In this document: one piece after another, positions 1 to 6,204 of the stretch
Position numbering within the stretch: position 1 is the stretch's first letter
Layout: each line of letters begins with the position of its first letter
DNA from: an uncultured Vampirovibrio sp.
GTDB taxonomy: Bacteria; Cyanobacteriota; Vampirovibrionia; Gastranaerophilales; Gastranaerophilaceae
Reading direction: 5' to 3'
DNA: 20,180 nucleotides
NCBI GenBank assembly: GCA_910577635.1
Contig: CAJTNR010000031.1
Coordinates: 1 to 20,180 of the forward strand
Translations under genes and position numbers: made by a program
Notes under the pieces: generated by a model
Database searches by the model: none
What the model saw: only the letters and a program-made list of their open reading frames with translations
Told to the model about the DNA's origin: nothing

Positions 1-54
1 TGAGATTGTAATCAAGCTTATTAATAGCTCGATTAAAGAGAAAGCTTTTTTCAT
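1..54 (-). CDS. type IV prepilin-like protein, N-terminus only (runs off the window)
   Basis: Reading leftward from ATG at 54, the 18 visible residues begin MKKAFSLIELLISLI. This is a class III (prepilin) signal: two Lys, Ala at -1, Phe at +1 and Glu at +5 of the mature protein, followed by the start of a hydrophobic helix. Such proteins are cleaved and N-methylated by a prepilin peptidase (PilD family) and assembled into type IV pili or type II secretion pseudopili. The Shine-Dalgarno AAAAGGAA lies at 61-68. The gene is divergent from the HTH gene at 178. The body of the protein is outside the window, so major pilin, minor pilin and pseudopilin cannot be told apart. Its first 31 coding bases and leader are repeated in inverted orientation at the other end of the window. 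Confidence 0.75.
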   Translation of the reverse strand, partial: MKKAFSLIELLISLITIS

Positions 55-81
55 TAGTATTTCCTTTTATATTTTTGTGTA
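24..81. repeat. inverted repeat, left copy (pilin leader and 5' coding end)
   Basis: The reverse complement of 24-81 matches 20123-20180 over 58 positions with one difference (T versus C, 3 nt before the ATG). It covers 27 nt of non-coding leader including the Shine-Dalgarno, plus the first 31 coding nt. The right copy stops only because the window ends, so the true repeat may be longer. Confidence 0.9.
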
Positions 82-100
82 TAGTTTGTGTATTCCAATT

Positions 101-122
101 AAACGACGAAAAATTGTCGTTT
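101..122. promoter_or_regulatory. palindromic operator candidate between pilin and HTH genes
   Basis: A perfect inverted repeat: AAACGAC (101-107), 8-nt spacer, GTCGTTT (116-122). It is in the divergent intergenic space, 46 nt upstream of the left pilin start and 55 nt upstream of the HTH start. Size and symmetry suit a dimeric XRE-family repressor, so the neighbouring HTH protein is the natural candidate ligand. No convincing -35/-10 pair was found around it. Confidence 0.4.
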
Positions 123-177
123 TTGTGATATAGTTATAGCAGGTTTACAATAGAATTATATAGGATATAAGATACTT

Positions 178-621
178 TTGTCAAGTAATTCAGAAACAAA
201 TAATTCAAATAAAGCACAAAGGTTTAGAGAAATTGTTCAAGTACTTAATTTGAGACAATCTGATATTGCAATAAAACTTAATATTTCAAGACAGTATGTT
301 AATAATATCTACCATGGAAGGGAGAAGCTTTCAGAAGAAAAGCTCGTTGAGTTTGCAAAAATTTATAATATTAACCTTAATTATTACTTTACAGGTTCAG
401 GGGAAATGTTTCTTAAAAACGATACAAAAAATTTGAATATAGAACTCAAGGAAAAATTTAACCTTTCAGATTCGGATCTTGTAGCGCTTACTGAATTGCT
501 GCAAGGAGGGGTTACAAGGGATATGATTTTAAAATTTATTCAGGTTAAAAAAGGCAATAAAGAAGCTCTTGAAGCTCTTATTCAGAATCTAAACGGAATT
601 AAAGCAGCACTTGAGTTTTAA
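178..621 (+). CDS. XRE-family helix-turn-helix transcriptional regulator
   Basis: A 147-residue protein with a Cro/C1-type HTH at about residues 14-74. The recognition region includes LRQSDIAIKLNISRQYVNNI and is followed by LNYYFTGSGEMF, a segment typical of phage-repressor-like XRE proteins. Residues 85-147 are a helical C-terminal part I do not recognise, perhaps for dimerisation. The start is TTG at 178: no in-frame ATG precedes the HTH, and a weak AGGA lies at 162-165. A TTTACA (144-149)/TATAAG (166-171) pair could serve as promoter but would give a nearly leaderless message. The stop overlaps the convergent UPF0210 gene by 4 nt. It is divergent from the left pilin gene and may control it; that is inferred from position only. 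Confidence 0.8.
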   Translation: MSSNSETNNSNKAQRFREIVQVLNLRQSDIAIKLNISRQYVNNIYHGREKLSEEKLVEFAKIYNINLNYYFTGSGEMFLKNDTKNLNIELKEKFNLSDSDLVALTELLQGGVTRDMILKFIQVKKGNKEALEALIQNLNGIKAALEF

Positions 622-1985
622 TTATTCAAACTGTGCAAAGGTGCAGGGATTCGACCACCCCTGTTGACAAAAGTTTCGCTTGAATATGGATTAACTTTCA
701 TTATGGGAGCTGAGCCCAAAAGACCTCCGAATTCAGCATTTTCACCGACATTTTTTCCAATAACAGGAATAATTCTTACTGCGGTTGTTTTTTTATTAAT
801 CATACCAATTGCCATTTCATCGGCAATTATTCCTGCAATAGTTGAATCTGCAGTATCACCAGGGATTGCAATCATATCAAGCCCGACAGAACAAACACTT
901 GTCATTGCTTCAAGCTTATCTATTGTTAAAGAGCCTAGTTTAGCAGCTTCAATCATGCCTGCATCTTCTGAGACAGGTATAAAAGCACCGGACAAACCCC
1001 CGACATAGCTTGAAGCCATTATTCCACCTTTTTTAACAGCGTCGTTAAGCATTGCAAGCGCCATTGTGGTTCCGTGAGCTCCTGCTTGTTCCAGTCCCAT
1101 TGCTTTAAAAATTTCAGCCACGCTGTCACCTTGAAGAGGTGTCGGAGCAAGGGACAAGTCGATTATTCCGAAAGGAATATTCATTCTTTTAGCCAGTTTT
1201 CTTCCAATCAGCTCCCCTGTTGTTGTAATTTTAAAAGCCATTTTTTTAATTAAGTTAGAAACTTCTCCAAAATCAGCCTTTTTATCAAGTTTTTGAATAG
1301 CACTTGAAACAACCCCGGGACCTGAAACACCAATATTAAGAGCGCATTCTGCTTCATTAATCCCGCAAAATGCCCCTGCCATAAAGGGATTATCAGTTAC
1401 GGCATTACAAAAACAAACAAACTTGGCTGCTCCGATACTATCCTTATCTTTAGTTAGAAGGGCAGTTTTTTTAATTATTGATGCAGTTTTTAATACAGCA
1501 TCCATGTTAACTCCGGCTTTTGAGGTTCCTAAATTAACACTGGAACATAGCTTATTAGTTTGCGCTAAAGCTTCAGGAATTGATTCAAAAAAAGCTAAGT
1601 CGCCTTTTGTAAATCCCTTATCAACAAGTGCGCTGTAGCCCCCTATAAAATCAACCCCGACTTCCTCAGCTGCTTTATCAATGGTTTTTGCGATATAGAC
1701 ATAATCAGGATTGGTACAGGATTCAGCTGCAAGAGAAATTGGGGTAAGTGCAATTCTTTTGTTAACAATTGGAATAGAATATTCATTTTCAATATCATTT
1801 GCCAGTTGTACAAAACTTTTTGCTGTTTTTGTAATTTTATCGTAAATTTTTGCTGCGGTTTTTTTGGTATCGCTTGATGCACAATCCCTTAAGCTCAGCG
1901 ATAGGGTTGTTGTTCTAATATCAAGATGGTTGATTTTTATCATCTCGATTGTTTCTATAATTTGTTGTTTGTTAAAACTTTCCAA
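618..1985 (-). CDS. UPF0210/DUF711 family protein (annotated as 'PFL family')
   Basis: This 455-residue protein has the usual length and hallmarks of UPF0210/DUF711, including an early IRTTTLSLSLRDCAS segment, an internal GLEQAGAHGTTMALAMLND segment and the near-terminal signature FVNRGGRIPAPLHS. The family is structurally related to pyruvate formate-lyase, but to my knowledge no reaction is established. It starts at TTG 1985 with a good Shine-Dalgarno (AAGGGA) a few nt upstream. It lies 11 nt downstream of a UPF0237 ACT-domain gene; the two families are side by side in many Firmicutes, so a joint function is likely. It is the last gene of a five-gene - strand cluster. Confidence 0.9.
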   Translation of the reverse strand: MESFNKQQIIETIEMIKINHLDIRTTTLSLSLRDCASSDTKKTAAKIYDKITKTAKSFVQLANDIENEYSIPIVNKRIALTPISLAAESCTNPDYVYIAKTIDKAAEEVGVDFIGGYSALVDKGFTKGDLAFFESIPEALAQTNKLCSSVNLGTSKAGVNMDAVLKTASIIKKTALLTKDKDSIGAAKFVCFCNAVTDNPFMAGAFCGINEAECALNIGVSGPGVVSSAIQKLDKKADFGEVSNLIKKMAFKITTTGELIGRKLAKRMNIPFGIIDLSLAPTPLQGDSVAEIFKAMGLEQAGAHGTTMALAMLNDAVKKGGIMASSYVGGLSGAFIPVSEDAGMIEAAKLGSLTIDKLEAMTSVCSVGLDMIAIPGDTADSTIAGIIADEMAIGMINKKTTAVRIIPVIGKNVGENAEFGGLLGSAPIMKVNPYSSETFVNRGGRIPAPLHSLNN

Positions 1986-1996
1986 TATTCTTCCCT

Positions 1997-2275
1997 TTAG
2001 ATTGTGTGCATTCTATCGAAAATTTCTTTTTTTTGAACCCAAATCTCCATTGACAGTTCAGCTTCAAGTTTTTGGATATCGTCTTTAAATTCTTTAAAGG
2101 AAACAGACAGATTTTTAATATCACATAGCATTATCATAACAAAGTTGTCCTGCATTATTGTTTGTTTGATATCTTCAATATTAACATTATTAACAGCAAG
2201 TTTTTGAGCTACACTTGCAACAATTCCAACTTTATCCTGACCGCTTACGGTAATAATAACCTTATCTTCTTTCAT
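1997..2275 (-). CDS. UPF0237 family ACT-domain protein
   Basis: A 92-residue single ACT domain: VIITVSGQDKVGIVASVAQK is the first strand and ligand-loop helix, followed by NNVNIEDIKQTIMQDNFVMIML. ACT domains usually bind amino acids or other small ligands. UPF0237 members are stand-alone and are generally encoded next to UPF0210, as here. The ATG at 2275 shares one base with the stop of the preceding 65-residue gene (TAATG), indicating translational coupling; an AGGAAG lies about 10 nt upstream. It may be a ligand-sensing partner of the UPF0210 protein. That is inference; the ligand is unknown. Confidence 0.88.
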   Translation of the reverse strand: MKEDKVIITVSGQDKVGIVASVAQKLAVNNVNIEDIKQTIMQDNFVMIMLCDIKNLSVSFKEFKDDIQKLEAELSMEIWVQKKEIFDRMHTI

Positions 2276-2472
2276 TACTTCACATCTTCCTTAATAACGA
2301 TTAAATTATTCATTATTTTCATTGCAACAGTAGGAAAAACAACGTTTTTAAGCCCGTCTGCAATTGAAACAACACTTCCTGCTTTAAGAATTACATCTTC
2401 GCCTTTGTACATAAAGGTATAATCAGTATTTCTATCCGATCTTATTGTAATTTTGTTCTCTTCCTTTGTCAT
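2275..2472 (-). CDS. small hypothetical protein, translationally coupled on both sides
   Basis: A 65-residue protein that I do not recognise. It has no signal peptide, no membrane segment and no cysteines. The pattern (ITIRSDRNTDYTFMYKG, then VILKAGSVVSIADGLKNVV) suggests a small mostly beta fold. It is probably real: GGAAGG sits about 8 nt upstream of the ATG, its first 4 nt overlap the deoC stop (ATGA), and its stop overlaps the UPF0237 ATG by 1 nt. That packing implies co-translation with both neighbours and a role connected with the cluster. No function is assigned. Confidence 0.7.
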   Translation of the reverse strand: MTKEENKITIRSDRNTDYTFMYKGEDVILKAGSVVSIADGLKNVVFPTVAMKIMNNLIVIKEDVK

Positions 2473-3134
2473 ATCGATATCCTTCCTGTCATTATTTCAA
2501 CACCGCTTGAAGTTCCTAATCTTGCAGCACCTGCTTCAATTAAGGCTTTTGCTTTATTATAATCTTTAATTCCTCCTGAGGCTTTAACTTTAAGTTCTGC
2601 ATTTTTTGTTGTTTCATACATTAGCTTAACTGCTTCAACAGTTGCTCCAAGCCCGTTTTTTACAAACCCTGTTGAAGTTTTAACAAAATCAGCTCCTGCG
2701 CTGATTGCACAATTGCAAGCTTCGATAATTTCTTGATTAGTTAACAAATCAACTTCAAGAATAACTTTTAAGTTATGATTTGAGCAGATTTCTTTTGTTT
2801 TTTTAATATCCCCTTCAACTTTTGCATAATCCTTATTTTTTAGCGCACTAAGATTTAAGACCGTATCAACTTCCTGCGCTCCAAGGGCTAAAACACGCTC
2901 TGTCTGATAGAGTGTCATATCAATTGTATTATTAGCTAAAGGAAAGTTGACTACTGTTACAATTGCAACAGTAGAGCCTTTAAGTAAAGTTGAAGCAAGC
3001 TCAACATAGTTAGGATTAATACAAACCCCGAAAAATTTATTCTCAAGAGCTTGTTTTGTAAGTTTTTCGATATCCTTTTCAGCAGCACAAGGATTCAATA
3101 AAGTGTGTTCAATATAATTGTTTATTTTTTCCAT
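2469..3134 (-). CDS. deoC: deoxyribose-phosphate aldolase
   Basis: A 221-residue class I aldolase, normal length for DeoC. It reversibly cleaves 2-deoxyribose-5-phosphate to glyceraldehyde-3-phosphate and acetaldehyde in cytosolic deoxynucleoside catabolism. The Schiff-base Lys is K152 in FVKTSTGF, with the supporting D90 in QEVDTVLNL and K184 in KVKASGGI. The substrate segment FPLANNT is present. No thymidine phosphorylase or phosphopentomutase is nearby. The start has no Shine-Dalgarno, but a TATAAT at 3144-3149, overlapping the stop of the upstream dehydrogenase, lies 9 nt before the ATG, so an internal, nearly leaderless transcript is possible. It follows the dehydrogenase by 10 nt and overlaps the 65-residue gene by 4 nt. 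Confidence 0.93.
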   Translation of the reverse strand: MEKINNYIEHTLLNPCAAEKDIEKLTKQALENKFFGVCINPNYVELASTLLKGSTVAIVTVVNFPLANNTIDMTLYQTERVLALGAQEVDTVLNLSALKNKDYAKVEGDIKKTKEICSNHNLKVILEVDLLTNQEIIEACNCAISAGADFVKTSTGFVKNGLGATVEAVKLMYETTKNAELKVKASGGIKDYNKAKALIEAGAARLGTSSGVEIMTGRISI

Positions 3135-3144
3135 AATACAATTA

Positions 3145-4149
3145 TTATATCAAAACCAAATTTTTAAAGCCAGAGGTAATATTTAAAGATTCATTAATAT
3201 TAAAAAGGGTAATATCAAGGATTCTTTCTTGTGCCTCTTTTGTATTATAAGCAATGTGGGGTGTAACTATAACCTGGGGCAGCTGAATTAGTTTTTGTAT
3301 AAAGAAAAACTTTTTAAGACAATTTGTTCTTAGCGCATCGTACTTTTCACATTTTCCATAGGTCTGGCATAAAGTTTCTTCACATTCAACAACATCAAGT
3401 GCTGCAGCTGATATTTTTTTATTAACAAGAGCATTATATAAAGCTCTAGTATCCACAATTTCTCCTCTTGCAGTGTTAATTAAAACAGCTTCTTTTTTCA
3501 TTAATGCAAGTCTTTGATCGTTTATCAAATGTTTTGTTGATTCATTCAAAGGACAGTTAATTGAAACAAAGTCTGATTGTTTTAATAACTCATCAAGTTC
3601 AACATAATTATAGAGGGAATTTTTGTTAATATCATAAACTAAAACATTAAGATTAAAACCTTTTGCTATTTCAATAACTTTCTTCCCGATTGCACCTCCT
3701 CCAATAATACCAATGGTTTTACCCTCAAGTTCTGTTCCTATTAATTCGTCTTGATCAATTGTTCCTTCTATAACAGTTTTTTTAGCAAGCGCGATTTTTC
3801 TTGATAAAGTAAGAATTAAACAGAAAACAAACTCTGCAACCGTTGAATTACCGTAGTTTGGGGTATTGAAAACAAGAATTCCTCTTTTTTTACAATAATC
3901 AAGGTCAACGTTTGAAAAACCAACGCATCTTAGGAATATAAACTTTAAATTCTTAAATTTTTCAAGAATTTTTCTATCCAGAATTGATGAAACAAAAACG
4001 CTTATTGCTTCTGCGTTTAGATGTTGTTCGTCAATATAGGTCGATTCAATTAAAGGGCTTTTAATATAGTAAGGCTCAATATTACCCGGGATTTTATCCA
4101 ACAAGTAATTAAGTTCTAATTCTCGAATATCGTATAATAATAATTTCAT
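3145..4149 (-). CDS. NAD-dependent D-isomer-specific 2-hydroxyacid dehydrogenase (D-lactate dehydrogenase-like)
   Basis: A 334-residue protein with the full family architecture: N-terminal catalytic half, a Rossmann nucleotide loop G150-x-G152-x-x-G155 (IGIIGGGAIGKK), catalytic Arg R228 in NTARGE, Glu E257 in LDVVECEE and His H298 in VTPHIAYNT. The PHIAYNT ending and the roughly 30-residue insert between the Glu and His motifs resemble the D-lactate dehydrogenase/VanH branch, so NADH-dependent pyruvate reduction to D-lactate is likely; another 2-oxoacid is possible. The cofactor loop is followed by D173 in VLVYDIN, which favours NAD over NADP. There is no Shine-Dalgarno; TATAAT (4161-4166) is 11 nt upstream of the ATG. 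It is first of a five-gene cluster, 50 nt downstream of the symporter. Confidence 0.85.
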   Translation of the reverse strand: MKLLLYDIRELELNYLLDKIPGNIEPYYIKSPLIESTYIDEQHLNAEAISVFVSSILDRKILEKFKNLKFIFLRCVGFSNVDLDYCKKRGILVFNTPNYGNSTVAEFVFCLILTLSRKIALAKKTVIEGTIDQDELIGTELEGKTIGIIGGGAIGKKVIEIAKGFNLNVLVYDINKNSLYNYVELDELLKQSDFVSINCPLNESTKHLINDQRLALMKKEAVLINTARGEIVDTRALYNALVNKKISAAALDVVECEETLCQTYGKCEKYDALRTNCLKKFFFIQKLIQLPQVIVTPHIAYNTKEAQERILDITLFNINESLNITSGFKNLVLI

Positions 4150-4199
4150 AATTAGAATATATTATAAATAATTGAGTTTAGAATTCCCCTTGTGGGCTA

Positions 4200-5447
4200 T
4201 TATAAAGTTTTTAAAAAATTTTCCATTTTACTGTGGTCAAATTCGTTCTCCCAGCGTGCAACAACAGTTGTAGCTACACAATTGCCGATTAAGTTGACCG
4301 TTGTTCTTCCCATATCAAGTATTTGATCAATTCCTAATAGAATTGCAACGCCAATAACAGGAAGATTAAAGCTCGTTAGTGTTCCTGTAAGTATTACAAG
4401 TGAAACCCTTGGAACCCCTGCAATTCCTTTGGAGGTTAGCATTAAAGTTAACATTATTACAAGCTGCTGTTCTAATCCCAGGTGCACCCCTGCAATCTGA
4501 GCGCAAAAAAGAGTTGCAAGTGTTAAATAAAGAGTTGACCCATCAAGATTAAAAGTGTATCCTAACGGCATAACAAAACTAACGATGCTTTTTGGAACAC
4601 CAAATTTTTCCATCTGGCTCATTGCCCGAGGCAGCGCAGCCTCTGAGGATGCAGTTGTAAAAGCAAGCAAAGCGGGGTCTTTAATTGTTTTTAACAATCC
4701 CATAAATGAAACTTTAATAATTCTGCAGGCAGCTACTAAAACAAGAACTACAAAAGTAATCAAAGCAAGATAAGTTATTACTATTAGTTTAGTATAACTT
4801 GCAAGAATCCCTATTCCATTCTGGCCAATTGTAGCACTAATCGCGCCAAAAACACCAATTGGAGCAAAATTCATAACATACTGGGTAAATTTAAACATTA
4901 TATCGCAAACACTCTGTAAAAAATCCAAAACAGGTCTTGCTTTGGGTCCTACAGCGCAAACTGCAAGAGAGAAAAAAATTGCAAAAACAACAATTTGTAA
5001 TAAATTGCCCTGTGCCATAGAATCAACAACGCTTACAGGCACTGAATCAACAAGCATATGGACTAATGAGACTCCGCCTGTAGAACTTGCTTTCATAGAT
5101 TCAACAACTGCAAGTGAACTTGAACTTACGCTAATATTAAACCCTACCCCGGGCTTTAGGATATTTGCCATTACAAGCCCTATAACAAGAGCAATCGTTG
5201 TAACAATTTCAAAGTAAACGATTGTTTTTAAACCGATTTTACCAAGGTTTTTAACGTTTCCGTGCCCTGCAATTCCAACAGTTAGTGTTGCAAAAATTAA
5301 AGGAGCAATTATCATCTTAACCATTCTTAAGAACATATCACCCAGAGGCTGCATTTTAACCGCCTGCTGAGGACACAACCAGCCGAATAAAACACCCCCG
5401 ATAAGGGCTATGAATATATATAAAGTAAGTTTGTTGGAACTTTTCAA
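4200..5447 (-). CDS. dicarboxylate/amino acid:cation symporter (DAACS family, GltP/DctA-like)
   Basis: A 415-residue inner-membrane carrier for C4-dicarboxylates or acidic amino acids, driven by Na+ or H+. The first membrane helix begins at residue 7. The serine-rich hairpin TTASSEAALPR (264-274), the cation-site segment FNLDGSTLY (299-307), hairpin 2 TSKGIAGVPR (338-347) and the final substrate helix DQILDMGRTTVNLIGN (374-389) are intact. By comparison with archaeal GltPh, D378, R381 and N385 are kept, but the sodium-site Asp405 equivalent is N389, as in DctA-type proteins. The start is TTG at 5447, chosen because GGAAG (5457-5461) precedes it and the first helix follows at once. It is upstream of and co-oriented with the dehydrogenase cluster. 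Confidence 0.9.
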   Translation of the reverse strand: MKSSNKLTLYIFIALIGGVLFGWLCPQQAVKMQPLGDMFLRMVKMIIAPLIFATLTVGIAGHGNVKNLGKIGLKTIVYFEIVTTIALVIGLVMANILKPGVGFNISVSSSSLAVVESMKASSTGGVSLVHMLVDSVPVSVVDSMAQGNLLQIVVFAIFFSLAVCAVGPKARPVLDFLQSVCDIMFKFTQYVMNFAPIGVFGAISATIGQNGIGILASYTKLIVITYLALITFVVLVLVAACRIIKVSFMGLLKTIKDPALLAFTTASSEAALPRAMSQMEKFGVPKSIVSFVMPLGYTFNLDGSTLYLTLATLFCAQIAGVHLGLEQQLVIMLTLMLTSKGIAGVPRVSLVILTGTLTSFNLPVIGVAILLGIDQILDMGRTTVNLIGNCVATTVVARWENEFDHSKMENFLKTL

Positions 5448-5486
5448 AAGCTATATCTTCCGTATCTAATAGAATATGTTAATTAT

Positions 5487-5514
5487 ATTATAAAAGATTA
5501 AAATATTTTGTCAG
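5487..5514 (-). promoter_or_regulatory. sigma70-type promoter for the symporter gene
   Basis: On the - strand, CTGACA (5509-5514) and TATAAT (5487-5492) are separated by 16 nt, a 5/6 and a 6/6 match to consensus. Transcription would start near 5480, giving a leader of about 33 nt that contains the GGAAG ribosome site. Confidence 0.6.
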
Positions 5515-5642
5515 AAATACAAATTTTTATACATTCTTAATATATTCAACTATTTACATTACATTTCTTAACAATAGCTTTCCTTTTTTTGCAATTAAAG
5601 GTATTATAAAGATGTTGTTAATGCTTCGGCTAGTATGCGAAT

Positions 5643-5666
5643 TGGGGTATGTACCCCATTTTTTTT
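5643..5666 (+). terminator. orphan intrinsic terminator or attenuator upstream of the biotin operon
   Basis: TGGGGTA (5643-5649) and TACCCCA (5652-5658) form a compact GC-rich hairpin, followed by eight T (5659-5666). This is a classical rho-independent terminator on the + strand. No + strand gene lies between 622 and this point, so it would end either an unannotated short transcript or a regulated leader reading toward 5737. A TATTATAAA stretch at 5602-5610 could be a -10 for such a transcript, but no good -35 is seen. Confidence 0.55.
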
Positions 5667-5681
5667 CCGACAAATAAATTA

Positions 5682-5711
5682 TTGTACAATAAAGCATTAT
5701 TGTGCTAAACT
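5682..5711 (+). promoter_or_regulatory. promoter with internal palindrome ahead of the biotin operon
   Basis: TTGTAC (5682-5687) and TAAACT (5706-5711, preceded by TGC as an extended -10) are 18 nt apart. An imperfect inverted repeat with arms GTACAATAA (5684-5692) and TTATTGTGC (5697-5705), one G-T mismatch and a 4-nt centre, fills the space between them almost exactly. A repressor bound there would block RNA polymerase. The arms do not match the classic BirA or BioR sites I know. The transcript would begin near 5718 and carry AAAGGAG (5723-5729). Confidence 0.5.
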
Positions 5712-5736
5712 CTATTTGAACTAAAGGAGAACTGAA

Positions 5737-6201
5737 ATGGATAAAGATGAAAAGTATGTTTTATTAGAACAATATAGAATTTATTCTGATGCTAAAGAAA
5801 AATTTATCGATAGAGAATTTACAACTAATAGATTTTATCTAGTTTTAAATATTATCGTACTTCTGGCAACTTACTTTCTAAGTGCTTTAACTCCACAATA
5901 CCAGCCTGTTATTATTCTAAGTATAATAGGACTTTCAATTTCTCTTATGTGGTGGATTAATATTGATACTTATCAAACTATGATTAAAATAAAATATGCT
6001 AATGTTTTAGAGTATTTAGAAACAAAACTTCCTGAAAGACCCTATAATAAAGAATACAATGATTACAAAGAACTAAAAAAACAAAAACACTTAATTGTTT
6101 TCAGCGATTTTCAAAAAATCTTAACAATAATAATTGCAGGAATTTACTTTTTTGCCCTTGTTTATAATGTTGCTAACATGATTAAGTTTCAAATGTTGTA
6201 A
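5737..6201 (+). CDS. small three-helix membrane protein of unknown function, first gene of the biotin operon
   Basis: A 154-residue protein with a strong Shine-Dalgarno (AAAGGAG, 7 nt before ATG). Residues 1-32 are charged and helical (LLEQYRIYSDAKEKFIDRE). Membrane segments are about 33-51, 57-76 and 128-147, with a cytoplasmic-looking loop (77-127) containing YANVLEYLETKLPERPYN. The pattern of helix, two hairpin membrane spans, then WWxxIxxYxxxxxxKYxNVxExLExxLPxxPY resembles RipA-type small membrane proteins (RipA family of Francisella), and more distantly SLATT-type two-helix proteins. I am not sure of either. It is not a BioY biotin transporter, which has about six spans. bioF starts 3 nt after its stop, so the two are almost certainly co-transcribed. 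No function is assigned. Confidence 0.65.
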   Translation: MDKDEKYVLLEQYRIYSDAKEKFIDREFTTNRFYLVLNIIVLLATYFLSALTPQYQPVIILSIIGLSISLMWWINIDTYQTMIKIKYANVLEYLETKLPERPYNKEYNDYKELKKQKHLIVFSDFQKILTIIIAGIYFFALVYNVANMIKFQML

Positions 6202-6204
6202 TTT

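Noticed and set aside
664..1638. Open frames antisense to the UPF0210 gene (664-1008 and 1423-1638)
   Set aside because: They are mirror shadows of a well-supported gene, with no ribosome sites or recognisable domains.
5737..6201. BioY-type biotin transporter
   Set aside because: Only three hydrophobic segments are present and there is no BioY signature; proximity to bioF alone is not evidence.
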